From the NCBI RefSeq assembly GCF_004959935.1, contig NZ_SMYN01000001.1:96279-160278 (forward strand): a stretch of 64,000 nt of DNA. The letters are read 5' to 3'. Below the pieces are notes generated by a model that was not told the origin of the DNA, ran no database searches, and was given only the letters and a program-made list of their open reading frames with translations. Position numbers and translations under genes: made by a program. The stretch comes from Falsirhodobacter xinxiangensis. Its GTDB lineage: Bacteria; Pseudomonadota; Alphaproteobacteria; Rhodobacterales; Rhodobacteraceae. Positions 42,682-51,350 of the stretch are shown in pieces. Every line of letters begins with the position of its first letter. Position 1 is the first letter of the stretch.

Positions 42682-42840
42682 CCCCTCTGTCCTTGGTGCC
42701 TGAGATCGTTATCCCGTCGGCGGGCGCACCGCGCCACTCTCCAGAGTTCCGTGGTCAGACCGGTCCTTTTGCCTGAGAGTTTACCGGGGCGGTTGCTCCT
42801 TCGGCACCGGATCGAACCGGCTTCTCCCGAACCTGACAGG
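42682..42840 (-). promoter_or_regulatory. Tandem glycine riboswitch for gcvTHP
   Basis: On the minus strand two similar aptamers follow each other. The first has TTCGGGAGAAGCC, GTGCCGAAGGAGCAA and CTCTCAGGCAAAAGGACCG; the second has TCTGGAGAGTGGCG, GCCGACGGGATAAC and TCTCAGGCACCAAGGACAG. These are the classic glycine-aptamer blocks. Such switches turn on glycine cleavage when glycine is high. The second aptamer ends about 35 nt before gcvT. Confidence 0.95.
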
Positions 42841-42895
42841 GGCGTGTTAGCCCGCCCGGATGCGTCTGGCAAGACGCTTCATGCACCGTTTGCGA

Positions 42896-43759
42896 CTATG
42901 CCGCCCTATGATCCAAAGGGCGGGTTTCCTGAACCCCCAAAGCGCGCGCCACGTCCCGGCTCAGCCACGGGCTGTTGAGGGTGTAGAAATGCAGATCCTC
43001 GACCCCTTCGGCCAGAAGCGTCCGGCACAGATCGGTGCAAAGGCGGATCGACAGCGCCTCGTGCTCGGCCACGGGGGTGGCGGTGAATTTGTCGTCCAGC
43101 CATTGCGGCACGGCCTGACCGCAGCGGGTGGCGAATTTCTTGACCCCGTTCCAGTTGGCGATGGGCAGGATGCCGGGCAGGATCGGCGCAGCGATCCCCG
43201 CCGCAGCGGCGGCATCGCGGAATCGCAGGAACGTCTCCGGCTCGAAGAAGAACTGGGTGATGGCGCTGGAGGCCCCGGCTTCGACCTTGCGGCGCAGCCA
43301 TTCGACATCCGCCGCCGTGTCGGCACTTTCGGGATGCGGTTCGGGATAGGCGCCGACGCGAATCTTGAAACGCCCCGTCGCGGCCAGCGCCTCGACCAGT
43401 TCGATGCTGTTCGCAAACCCATCGGGATGCGCCGTGAACCGCTCCGCCCCTTTGGGGGCATCGCCGCGCAGGGCCACCAGTTCCGTCACCCCCGCATCGG
43501 CATAGGCATTCGCGATCTCCAGCGTTTCGGCCTTCGTCGCGTCCACGCAGGTCAGGTGCGCGGCGACGTTCAGGCCGAATTGCTTGCCGATGGTCGTCAC
43601 CGCCTCATGCGTCAGCTTGCGCGTCGTGCCGCCCGCGCCATAGGTGACGGAACAGAAGGTCGGGTCCATCGGCGCCAGCATCCGCACCGTCTCCCACAGC
43701 CGGAAGGACGCATCCAGCGTCTGCGGCGGAAAGAATTCGAACGAAATGCGCGGGGCCAT
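42896..43759 (-). CDS. metF: 5,10-methylenetetrahydrofolate reductase
   Basis: A 287-residue flavoenzyme making methyl-THF for MetH. It begins MAPRISFEFFPPQT and has the DPTFCSVTYGAGGTTR segment and SAITQFFFEPETF, typical of MetF. ATG 43759 follows AAGGAG. Divergent from metR across an 86-bp region with MetR-type sites. Its product would feed MetH, and GcvT supplies its substrate. Confidence 0.95.
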   Translation of the reverse strand: MAPRISFEFFPPQTLDASFRLWETVRMLAPMDPTFCSVTYGAGGTTRKLTHEAVTTIGKQFGLNVAAHLTCVDATKAETLEIANAYADAGVTELVALRGDAPKGAERFTAHPDGFANSIELVEALAATGRFKIRVGAYPEPHPESADTAADVEWLRRKVEAGASSAITQFFFEPETFLRFRDAAAAAGIAAPILPGILPIANWNGVKKFATRCGQAVPQWLDDKFTATPVAEHEALSIRLCTDLCRTLLAEGVEDLHFYTLNSPWLSRDVARALGVQETRPLDHRAA

Positions 43760-43804
43760 GCGGGTGTCTCCTTTTATTCAGGATAAGTCGCATTTACAGC
43801 AGCG

Positions 43805-43838
43805 TGAAGCAAATTCATATTCCTCAAGATCAATATGA
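43805..43838. promoter_or_regulatory. MetR-type operator in the metF-metR intergenic region
   Basis: TGAAGCAAATTCA (43805-43817) is a perfect TGAA-N5-TTCA MetR box. Overlapping it is a second inverted repeat, TCATATT (43815-43821) and AATATGA (43832-43838). Both lie between the two divergent starts. Confidence 0.75.
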
Positions 43839-43845
43839 GGCAAAC

Positions 43846-44745
43846 ATGCATCTGGAGTTCCGGCACCTGCGTTCCATCCGCGCCATCCATCAGGCGGGCG
43901 GTCTGGCACGCGCGGCGGAAATCCTGAACATGACGCAATCGGCCTTGTCGCATCAGATCAAGGGGTTGGAGGATCAGGCCGGGATCGAGCTGTTCGTCCG
44001 CCGGTCCCGCCCGCTGAAGCTGTCCCCCGCCGGGCAGAAGATGCTGAAGCTGGCCGAACGCATCCTGCCCGAGATCGAGGCGCTGGACGATGAATTCCGC
44101 GCCCTGCGGTCGGGCAAGACGGGGCGGCTGCATATCGCGATGGAATGCCACGCCTGTTTCGAATGGCTGCTGCCCGCGCTGGAGAAGTTCCGCCACGCAT
44201 GGCCGGATGTGGATGTGGACATCCGCGCGGGATTGGCCTTCGACGCCTTCCCCGCCCTGCTGAGGGAAGAGATCGACGTCGTCATCACCTCGGACCCGAT
44301 CGCGCTGGACGGGGTCAGCTTCAACCCGCTGTTCGATTATCAGCCGACCTTCGTCTGTTCGTCGCAGAACCCGCTGGCGGCAAAGGCGATGGTCGAGGCC
44401 GAGGATTTCCGCGATCAGACGCTGATCACCTATCCGGTGTCGCGCGACAAGCTGGACATCTTCACCGAACTTCTGACGCCCGCACGGGTGGAACCGCGCG
44501 CGATGCGGCAGGTCGAACTGACGGCGGTGATCCTGCTGCTGGTCGCCGCCGACCGGGGCGTGACCGTCCTGCCCGACTGGGTGCTGCGGGACCAGCGCGC
44601 CAATCCCGACTATGCCTGCCTGCCGCTTGCGCCGGGCAACATCACGCGCACCAGCTATGCCGCCAGCCGCGCGGTGGACACGGGCAAGGCCTTCATGGCC
44701 GAATTCCTCGCCCTCGCCCGCGCGGAACGGCTATCGCAGGGCTGA
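43846..44745 (+). CDS. metR: LysR-type methionine regulator MetR
   Basis: A 299-residue LysR regulator. The HTH (about 1-60) reads MHLEFRHLRSIRAIHQAGG and LNMTQSALSHQIKGLEDQAG. The effector domain has HIAMECHACFEWLLPAL, the homocysteine-sensing type found in MetR. It starts at ATG 43846 after GAGG; an upstream in-frame start is rejected because it would run through the operator. It probably activates metF and controls itself; homocysteine is the family co-inducer. The 3' end overlaps the convergent anti-sigma gene by 15 bp. Confidence 0.9.
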   Translation: MHLEFRHLRSIRAIHQAGGLARAAEILNMTQSALSHQIKGLEDQAGIELFVRRSRPLKLSPAGQKMLKLAERILPEIEALDDEFRALRSGKTGRLHIAMECHACFEWLLPALEKFRHAWPDVDVDIRAGLAFDAFPALLREEIDVVITSDPIALDGVSFNPLFDYQPTFVCSSQNPLAAKAMVEAEDFRDQTLITYPVSRDKLDIFTELLTPARVEPRAMRQVELTAVILLLVAADRGVTVLPDWVLRDQRANPDYACLPLAPGNITRTSYAASRAVDTGKAFMAEFLALARAERLSQG

Positions 44746-45354
44746 CGCTTCGGCCTCGGGGTCCAGCGGATCGCCCGCCTCGACCCCGGCCAGCCACGCA
44801 TCCAGCGCCTCGACGCCCGAGACGGGGGCATACCCCTCGCCGCCCGTCGCCACGGCAAGGCGCGTCTGCCAGCCACCCTCGGTGCGGCAGGCGACCGAGA
44901 TCATGCCCTCCTGCTCGAACTCGCGGCACAGATCGCCCGAGGCGGTCTGGAAGGTCGCAACCGCAGTCACGCCATCCCGCGCCTCGCCCGAGGGAAGGCT
45001 GTCCAGCACCGCCAGATCCGTCCCGCCCGAAGGCACCAGCGACAGGCCTGCCCCCAGCCCGACCGCCAGCGCGACCGCCGCCGCCGCAGGAAGCTGCCAC
45101 AACGGCACCCTGCGGCGCATCGGCACGACGTTGGACGCCGGCGCAGGTTCGGCCATCGCGCGGATGCGATCCGCCAGCGCGTCCGGCACAGGGCCCGCCG
45201 GCATCTTCGCAAATATGTCGCGTGTCTGTCGGAACATGGCCACACGCGCCGCAAGGTCGGGCTCCGCTTCGATTCGGCGGGCCAGTTCGGATGCCTCTGG
45301 CTCGGCCAGCTCGCCATCGGCAAAGGCCATCAGGGTCTCGTCGGTGATGTCCAT
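44731..45354 (-). CDS. Anti-sigma factor for the adjacent ECF sigma
   Basis: A 207-residue single-pass membrane protein. The N-terminal cytoplasmic region (MDITDETLMAFADGELAEPE, to about 75) resembles the anti-sigma domain of RsiW/FecR-like regulators but lacks the HxxxCxxC zinc motif. One helix (about 88-108, PAAAAVALAVGLGAGLSLV) leads to a periplasmic domain with two Cys (CREFEQEGMISVAC) that could form a disulfide. It would hold the sigma factor until an envelope signal appears. It lies 45 nt after the sigma gene, same strand. Confidence 0.8.
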   Translation of the reverse strand: MDITDETLMAFADGELAEPEASELARRIEAEPDLAARVAMFRQTRDIFAKMPAGPVPDALADRIRAMAEPAPASNVVPMRRRVPLWQLPAAAAVALAVGLGAGLSLVPSGGTDLAVLDSLPSGEARDGVTAVATFQTASGDLCREFEQEGMISVACRTEGGWQTRLAVATGGEGYAPVSGVEALDAWLAGVEAGDPLDPEAEASALR

Positions 45355-45399
45355 TCATATCTCCTGCCGATGGGTGTCACGCGGAATACGCATCGGCCC

Positions 45400-45891
45400 C
45401 TACTTTATTCCCAACATCTGCGCCACCGCCAGCCGTGCGCGCGAAAGACGGCTCATCACCGTGCCGGGAGGGATGCCAAGAACCTCGGCCGCCTCGGCAT
45501 AGCTCATTTCTTCGACACAGATAAGGATCATGACCTGCCGCTGTTCATCCGGAAGACGCGCCATCGCTTCCTGCGCCGATCCCAGCATCAGCGCGGTTTC
45601 CGTCACGCTGGCACCGTCCACCGTCGCAGCTTCGGGCGTGTCATAGACATCGACCGTCACGCCCCGAACCTTGTCGCGGCGCGTCATGTCGATGAACGCA
45701 TTTCGCAGGATGCGGAACAGCCACGCATCCAGCCGGACCGAGGGATCGTATCGCCCCCGTGCCGCGAATGCGCGTTCGGCTGTGATCTGCACCAGATCAT
45801 CGGCAAGGTCCGCCCGCCGCGTCAGCGACAGCGCGAACCTGCGCAGGTTGGGCAACAGAGCGATCAGGTTTTCGCTGAACGGGTCGGTCAT
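45400..45891 (-). CDS. ECF-family RNA polymerase sigma factor
   Basis: A 163-residue ECF sigma. Region 2 (about 15-80) has LADDLVQITAERAFAARGRYDP and AWLFRILRNAFIDMTRR. Region 4 (about 105-160) has LPDEQRQVMILICVEEMSYAEAAEVLGIPPGTVMSRLSRAR, the helix-turn-helix that reads the -35. The start is the ATG at 45891; a TTG two codons earlier is possible. It forms a unit with the anti-sigma gene and is divergent from the subtilase. GGAAT-N17-CGTW promoters upstream of the subtilase and the poly-Asp gene are likely its targets. Confidence 0.9.
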   Translation of the reverse strand: MTDPFSENLIALLPNLRRFALSLTRRADLADDLVQITAERAFAARGRYDPSVRLDAWLFRILRNAFIDMTRRDKVRGVTVDVYDTPEAATVDGASVTETALMLGSAQEAMARLPDEQRQVMILICVEEMSYAEAAEVLGIPPGTVMSRLSRARLAVAQMLGIK

Positions 45892-45921
45892 CGGCAAGGG
45901 TGCGGCCCTTTCACGCAGGCG

Positions 45922-45947
45922 GGAATGTTTATGCGCGGATAGACGTT
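45922..45947 (+). promoter_or_regulatory. ECF-type promoter for the subtilase gene
   Basis: GGAAT (45922-45926), 17 bp and CGTT (45944-45947). This is an extracytoplasmic-function-type promoter 54 bp before the subtilase ATG, in the gap shared with the ECF gene. Confidence 0.65.
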
Positions 45948-46000
45948 AGCTGCATAGACTGCCCAGACCGACTGCACCAGCCCCGGGAGGCGACACATCC

Positions 46001-47371
46001 ATGACCCGTCATCTTTCGCGCGTATTCCTGCTCATCGCGCTGCTTGCCCTAACGGCAGAGGCGATGCGCCTGCCGATCGTCGGTCCCGCATGGGCGCAGG
46101 ACGACGACGATGGAGATGATGACGACGACGACGATGACGGGGGCGGTCGTTCATCGGACGGCGGGGGGGACGATCGGCCCACCTATCGCGGCAACGGAGA
46201 GATGCCGCGCTTTCTGCGCAACCTGCTGGGCCGCCCCGAGCCGCAGCGCCGCGTGGTCCGCCAGGCCCCGCCCGCCCCGCCGCCGCCCGCCTATCGCCCG
46301 GAACTGGTCGTGTTGAACCTGAGCCAGCAGGATCTGGACGCCCTGATCGCCCAAGGGTTTTCGGTGCTGGAGCAGCAGTCGGTCCCGTCGCTGAACGTCA
46401 TCATGCGCCGCCTGCAAGCGCCCCCGGCGCTGGATCTGGATGCGGCCCGTGCGGCGGTGCGCGCCCTTCCCTCGGGCGGGGATGCCGACTTCAACCACTA
46501 CTATCGCGGCGAATCCTGCGAGAATTGTCAGGCGCAGGATCAGGTCGGCTGGCAGATGCCGACCTCGCGCGAGGCTTGCGGGCCGGACGTGACCATCGGC
46601 ATCGTCGATACCGGCATCAACCCGGATCACGCGACCTTTGCCGGGGCGCGGATCGACGTGCACCGGCTGGAAATGGGCGACGACCCCTCGGGCCAGATGC
46701 ATGGCACGGCCGTTGCCGCGTTGCTGGTGGGCGATCCGAACAGCCGCACGCCGGGGCTGGTGCCACATCTGCCAGTGGTCGCGGTCGATGCGTTCCACCG
46801 AAGCGGCAGCGACGAAAGGGCCGATGCCTTCACGCTGATCCGTGCGCTGGACATGCTGACCGAAAACGGCGCGCAGGTGGTGAACCTGTCACTGGCCGGG
46901 CCTGCGAATACGGTGCTGGAACAAGCCGTCACGCGGATTGCGGAGACGACGGTCATCGTGGCCGCAACGGGCAATGGCGGCGCGCGAGCCGAACCCGCCT
47001 TCCCCGCCGCCTATGACGGAGTGATCGCGGTGACGGCGGTGGACCGGAGCGGCAAGGTCTATCGCCGGGCGGGGCGCGGGCCGCATGTGCATCTTGCCGC
47101 GCCGGGCGTCGAGGTCTGGACCGCCGCATCCATCAGCGGCGGACGGCCCAAGACGGGCACCTCCTTCGCCGCGCCTTTCGTGACGGCGGCGGCGGCCCGG
47201 CTGCTGCAATCGGACGCTGCGCTGACCCCGGCGATGGTGGCCGAACGGCTGGCGCTGACCGCCAGCGATCTGGGCGATCCGGGCCGCGACGACGTCTATG
47301 GCCATGGCCTGCTGACCTTCGCCGCGGCGTGCGAGACGGAGGCGGGGCCGCTCCCCGTCTCGCAGAACTGA
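46001..47371 (+). CDS. Secreted subtilisin-like (S8) serine protease with Asp-rich propeptide
   Basis: A 456-residue exported protease. A signal-type helix (about 7-31) ends AWAQ, followed by an Asp-rich tract (DDDDGDDDDDDDDGGG), a Pro-rich linker and a prodomain-like region (about 95-150). The catalytic triad is intact: Asp203 in GIVDTGINPDH, His234 in MHGTAVAALL and Ser388 in GTSFAAPFV; the oxyanion Asn is in ATGNGG. A pair of Cys (CENC, about 172-175) lies before the catalytic domain. The Asp-rich stretch may bind calcium. It is preceded by an ECF-type promoter, so the adjacent sigma factor probably controls it. Confidence 0.9.
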   Translation: MTRHLSRVFLLIALLALTAEAMRLPIVGPAWAQDDDDGDDDDDDDDGGGRSSDGGGDDRPTYRGNGEMPRFLRNLLGRPEPQRRVVRQAPPAPPPPAYRPELVVLNLSQQDLDALIAQGFSVLEQQSVPSLNVIMRRLQAPPALDLDAARAAVRALPSGGDADFNHYYRGESCENCQAQDQVGWQMPTSREACGPDVTIGIVDTGINPDHATFAGARIDVHRLEMGDDPSGQMHGTAVAALLVGDPNSRTPGLVPHLPVVAVDAFHRSGSDERADAFTLIRALDMLTENGAQVVNLSLAGPANTVLEQAVTRIAETTVIVAATGNGGARAEPAFPAAYDGVIAVTAVDRSGKVYRRAGRGPHVHLAAPGVEVWTAASISGGRPKTGTSFAAPFVTAAAARLLQSDAALTPAMVAERLALTASDLGDPGRDDVYGHGLLTFAAACETEAGPLPVSQN

Positions 47372-47372
47372 C

Positions 47373-47615
<243 letters not shown>

Positions 47616-47647
47616 CGAATGTCCTTTCCGTGTCGCTGTCACGGGGC

Positions 47648-47673
47648 TACGCGGCAGGGGCTGCGCGCATTCC
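47648..47673 (-). promoter_or_regulatory. ECF-type promoter for the poly-Asp gene
   Basis: On the minus strand GGAAT (47673-47669), 17 bp and CGTA (47651-47648). The spacing is the same as at the subtilase promoter. It lies about 33 bp upstream of the poly-Asp start. Confidence 0.6.
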
Positions 47674-47764
47674 ATGACGATGCGCGACAATCCGTCGCGC
47701 CGGGTCTGGCCATTCGCCCCCGATCGGCCTAATGCTTGACCGAATCCAGATCAGGAGGGCCGAA

Positions 47765-48964
47765 ATGGCAGACGCTTCCAGTGCGATGCGCAATCCGGTC
47801 GCGGCGACGACCTATCCCGTGATCCTTGCAATCAGCCTGTGCCACATGCTGAACGACGTGCTGCAATCGCTGCTATCGGCCATCTATCCGGTGCTGAAGG
47901 CCGATTTCGCGCTGGATTACTGGCAGATCGGGCTTCTGACGCTGATCTTCCAATGCACGGCCTCGCTGCTGCAACCCGTGGTCGGCATCTATACCGACCG
48001 CAAGCCGATGCCGATGTCGCTGGCCTTCGGCATGGCGTCCAGCCTTGTGGGGCTGGTGGTTCTGGCATGGGCGCCCAGTTATCCGGTGCTGCTGTGCGGG
48101 GCGGCGCTGATCGGTATCGGATCGTCGATCTTCCACCCGGAGGCAAGCCGCGTCGCGCGCATGGCCTCGGGCGGGCGGTTCGGGCTGGCGCAATCGCTGT
48201 TCCAGGTGGGCGGCAACTTCGGGCAATCGGCGGGGCCTCTTCTGGCCGCATTCATCGTCGTTCCGTTCGGGCGGCCCAGCATCGCATGGTTCACGTTGAT
48301 CGCGCTTCTGGGCATCGTGATCCTGCAACGGGTGGGCGTGTGGTATCGCGAACACGCCCGCGCCGCCGGGCAGAAGATCGTGGATCGCACCCTGCCGCTG
48401 CCCCGGAACCGCGTGATCGTGGCGCTTGTCGTGCTGGCTTTCCTGACGTTCTCGAAGAACGCCTACATGGCCAGCATCTCCAGCTACTACACCTTCTATC
48501 TGATCGAGAGTTTCGGGGTATCGACCCAGACCTCGCAGATGATGCTGTTCCTGTTCCTTGTCGCGGTTGCGGTCGGCACGGTCATCGGCGGCCCGATCGG
48601 GGATCGATTCGGCACGGTGGCGGTGATCTGGTTCTCGGTGCTGGGGGCGCTGCCCTTCACGCTGGCGCTGCCCTTCGTGGACCTGTTCTGGAGCGGGGTG
48701 CTTTCGGTCATCATCGGCCTGATCATGGCGTCTTCCTTCCCGGCCATCGTGGTCACGGCGCAAGAGCTTCTGCCGGGCCGGGTCGGAATGGTCGCGGGGA
48801 TTTTCTTCGGCCTTGCCTTCGGGATGGGCGGAATCGCGGCGGCGGCACTGGGTGTCTTCGCCGACATGTATGGCATCCGCGCCGTCTATCTTGCGTGCGC
48901 ATGGCTGCCCGCGCTGGGCGTGCTGACGGTGTTCCTGCCCCGCCGGCGGGAGTTCCTGCGCTAA
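47765..48964 (+). CDS. MFS exporter, fosmidomycin-resistance (Fsr) type
   Basis: A 399-residue major-facilitator protein with 12 helices. The start YPVILAISLCHMLNDVLQSLLSAIYPVLK and GIYTDRKPMP are typical of the Fsr/YfnC group of drug exporters. The true substrate is unknown. ATG 47765 follows a strong GGAGG. Convergent with arsR; the ends overlap by 4 bp. Confidence 0.87.
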   Translation: MADASSAMRNPVAATTYPVILAISLCHMLNDVLQSLLSAIYPVLKADFALDYWQIGLLTLIFQCTASLLQPVVGIYTDRKPMPMSLAFGMASSLVGLVVLAWAPSYPVLLCGAALIGIGSSIFHPEASRVARMASGGRFGLAQSLFQVGGNFGQSAGPLLAAFIVVPFGRPSIAWFTLIALLGIVILQRVGVWYREHARAAGQKIVDRTLPLPRNRVIVALVVLAFLTFSKNAYMASISSYYTFYLIESFGVSTQTSQMMLFLFLVAVAVGTVIGGPIGDRFGTVAVIWFSVLGALPFTLALPFVDLFWSGVLSVIIGLIMASSFPAIVVTAQELLPGRVGMVAGIFFGLAFGMGGIAAAALGVFADMYGIRAVYLACAWLPALGVLTVFLPRRREFLR

Positions 48965-49272
48965 TCCTCGGCCAGCCGCTTGAGGCGGGCGAGCGTCCCG
49001 TCCCATTGCGCCGCCGCGCGGGTCAGGTGGTCGCGTGCGGCCAGCAAAGCCTCGGGGCGCAGCGACACGCGCGCCTCGCGCCCCGCGCGGGACTGTTCGA
49101 CCAGCCCCGCGCCGCGCATCACCGACAGATGTTTCGCCACTGCCTGACGGGTCAGCGGCAACCCCTCGGCCAGTTCGGTGATCGACAGCGCCCCCCCGCC
49201 CAGCCGCGCGATCAGCGCCAGCCGCGTCGGATCGCCCAGCGCCGCAAAGACGGGTGCGAGGTCAGGCGACAT
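48961..49272 (-). CDS. ArsR-family HTH regulator
   Basis: A 103-residue winged-helix repressor. It has LGDPTRLALIARL and the recognition helix LPLTRQAVAKHLSVMRGAGLV. It lacks the paired cysteines of metal-sensing ArsR members, so it belongs to the non-metal subgroup often coupled to SRPBCC genes. Its start lies 11 bp inside the upstream SRPBCC gene. Confidence 0.88.
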   Translation of the reverse strand: MSPDLAPVFAALGDPTRLALIARLGGGALSITELAEGLPLTRQAVAKHLSVMRGAGLVEQSRAGREARVSLRPEALLAARDHLTRAAAQWDGTLARLKRLAED

Positions 49273-49696
49273 GGGCGGCGATGTTCCCAAGCTGGATTTC
49301 CCAGCCGCTGGTATTGTCGCGCATGACCGGGATGCGGCGATGATCGGGCAGGTTTTCGAAGCCGCTTTCCACCACCGTCAACCGCGTTCCGGTGTCGATG
49401 GGCGTTAGGATGAAGGTCACAGTGGTTTCCGCCTGATCCGCGATATCGCCCTGCCCATCGTAATCGTGCCAGCGAAAGCGGAACAGCCGCTCCGGCTCGA
49501 TCCGTTCGACGGTTGCGCGCCAAGGCCAGCCTTCGAACCCCGGATAGGTCATGCGCCCGGTCGAAAGCGCCCCCTCGGAAAAGGGCTGGTCGAGGGCAAC
49601 CCGGAACCATTCCCCGAATTCGGCATGGTCGGTCAATGCCCGCCAAACGCGGGAAACCGGCGCGGTGATGTCGATGGTCTTTTCGATCTTGTCCAT
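49262..49696 (-). CDS. SRPBCC (AHSA1-like) domain protein
   Basis: A 144-residue helix-grip protein. It reads IEKTIDITAPVSRVWRALTDHAEFGEWF and GWPWRATVERIEPERLFRFRWH, as in activator-of-HSP90-like START proteins. The ligand is unknown. AGGAGG precedes ATG 49696. The gene is cotranscribed with the ArsR gene that overlaps its 3' end, a common pair in which ArsR represses both. Confidence 0.87.
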   Translation of the reverse strand: MDKIEKTIDITAPVSRVWRALTDHAEFGEWFRVALDQPFSEGALSTGRMTYPGFEGWPWRATVERIEPERLFRFRWHDYDGQGDIADQAETTVTFILTPIDTGTRLTVVESGFENLPDHRRIPVMRDNTSGWEIQLGNIAAHVA

Positions 49697-49710
49697 ATCG
49701 GCAACCTCCT

Positions 49711-49756
49711 GGTTGCATATTCCCACAACCGGCAAAAAGAGCAACCGAAAAGTTGC
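49711..49756. promoter_or_regulatory. Two inverted repeats, likely ArsR operator
   Basis: GGTTG/CAACC (49711-49730) and GCAAC/GTTGC (49741-49756) are spaced one after the other just upstream of the SRPBCC gene. Both share GTTGCATAT half-sites, as expected for a dimeric ArsR. Confidence 0.6.
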
Positions 49757-49826
49757 ATATCATCGCCCCTTTCCTTTCCGCCCCCTTGCGCCTATACCCC
49801 CGCCCTTGAATCGCAGGAGTCCAGAC

Positions 49827-50615
49827 ATGCAAGGCAGCGCGAACCTTAACCTGATGATCAAGGCTGCCCGCAAGGCAGGCCGCAGCCTCGTGAAGGATTT
49901 CCGCGAGGTCGAGAACCTTCAGGTCTCCTCCAAGGGTCCGGGCGACTTCGTGTCCAAAGCCGACCGAGAGGCCGAGCGGATCATCAAGGAAGAACTGATG
50001 GGCGGCCGCCCGACCTATGGCTGGCTGGGCGAGGAAACCGGTGGCGAAGAAGGTGCCGATCCGACCCGCCGCTGGATCGTCGATCCGCTGGACGGAACCA
50101 CCAACTTCCTGCACGGCCTGCCCCATTGGGCGGTGTCCATCGCGCTGGAGCACAAGGGCGAGATCGTGGCCGGGGTCGTCTTCGACGCCGCGAAGGACGA
50201 GATGTTCTGGGCCGAAAAGGGCGCAGGCGCCTGGATGAACGACAGCCGGTTGCGCGTGTCGGGTCGCAACAAGATGATCGAATCCATCTACGCCACCGGC
50301 ATTCCGTTCGCATCCGGCGGCACCCTGCCCGCCTCGCTTCAGGATCTTGCGCGGCTGATGCCGGTCTGTGCGGGCGTGCGCCGTTGGGGCGCTGCGGCGC
50401 TGGATCTCGCCTATGTCGCCGCTGGCCGCTACGACGGCTATTGGGAACGCGGGATCAAGCCGTGGGACATGGCAGCCGGCATGATTCTAGTCAAGGAGGC
50501 GGGCGGCATGGTTTCCGCCATCCGCGAGGGCGACGAGCCGCTGGTCAAGGGTTCGATCATCTGCGGCAACCAGAGCCTGTTCGAACCCTTCCGCAAGATC
50601 ATCCGCGGCGAGTGA
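49827..50615 (+). CDS. suhB: Inositol-1-monophosphatase family protein (SuhB)
   Basis: A 262-residue metal-dependent phosphatase. It has LGEETGGEEG (metal Glu), WIVDPLDGTTNFLHGLPHWAVSIAL (metal Asp pair) and GIKPWDMAAGMILVKEAGG. It hydrolyses inositol phosphates or related sugars and in E. coli also aids ribosome maturation. ATG 49827 follows AGGAG. The 3' end overlaps the convergent rhomboid gene by 17 bp. Confidence 0.92.
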   Translation: MQGSANLNLMIKAARKAGRSLVKDFREVENLQVSSKGPGDFVSKADREAERIIKEELMGGRPTYGWLGEETGGEEGADPTRRWIVDPLDGTTNFLHGLPHWAVSIALEHKGEIVAGVVFDAAKDEMFWAEKGAGAWMNDSRLRVSGRNKMIESIYATGIPFASGGTLPASLQDLARLMPVCAGVRRWGAAALDLAYVAAGRYDGYWERGIKPWDMAAGMILVKEAGGMVSAIREGDEPLVKGSIICGNQSLFEPFRKIIRGE

Positions 50616-51336
50616 TCTTCGGGATTCGCGTCGGAGCATAGACCGCCGCCGGGTGCGGCGGCTTGCCATGCGTGATCTGCCAGAACCGCCGCCCGCCCAA
50701 ACGTATCCATGTCGGCACCGCCATCGCCATCCCGGCAATGAACCCGCCCGCATGTGCCCAATAGGCGACACCGCCCATTTCGGACGGCACCGTCAGCCCA
50801 TTGAAGACCTGAAGGCCGAACCAAAGACCCAGCATGATCCATGCCGGGATGCTGAACACCTTGAAGAAGACGATGAGGATCAGCAGGATATCCACCTTGG
50901 CCCGTGGAAACAGCAGCAGGTAGGCCCCCATCACCCCGGCGATCGCGCCCGACGCGCCGACCATCGGCACCGTGGACCACGGATCGCTGGCCACCTGAAG
51001 CAGCCCCGCCGCCAGCCCCGAGGCGAGGTAGAAGCCAAGATATCCCGCCCGCCCGAACCGCTCCTCCAGATTGTCGCCAAATATCCACAGGAACAGCATG
51101 TTGCCGATCAGGTGCATCCAGCCGCCATGTAGGAACATCGAGGTGACGAAGCCCCAAAGCTGCTGCCCTTGGATCACCGCCGCCGGAACCAGCCCCCAAT
51201 CCACCCAGAACCAGCCCAGCGCCACCTCGTCCAGCCCGAACCATGACAGCAGGAAGACCGCGATATTCGCGGCCATCAACGCATAGGTCACACAAGGGAC
51301 CTGCCCCGAAGGGTTATGATCGCGGATTGGAAACAT
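50599..51336 (-). CDS. Rhomboid-family intramembrane serine protease
   Basis: A 245-residue membrane protein with six helices. The catalytic Ser is in GASGAIAGVMGAY and the His in YWAHAGGFIAGM; the L1 loop WFWVDWGLVPAAV and HGGWMHLIGNMLFLWIFG fit. It cleaves transmembrane substrates that are not known here. It starts 14 nt after the last gene of glycan locus 2 and may be the tail of that operon. Confidence 0.93.
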   Translation of the reverse strand: MFPIRDHNPSGQVPCVTYALMAANIAVFLLSWFGLDEVALGWFWVDWGLVPAAVIQGQQLWGFVTSMFLHGGWMHLIGNMLFLWIFGDNLEERFGRAGYLGFYLASGLAAGLLQVASDPWSTVPMVGASGAIAGVMGAYLLLFPRAKVDILLILIVFFKVFSIPAWIMLGLWFGLQVFNGLTVPSEMGGVAYWAHAGGFIAGMAMAVPTWIRLGGRRFWQITHGKPPHPAAVYAPTRIPKITRRG

Positions 51337-51350
51337 GGGCGAAGGCTTCC

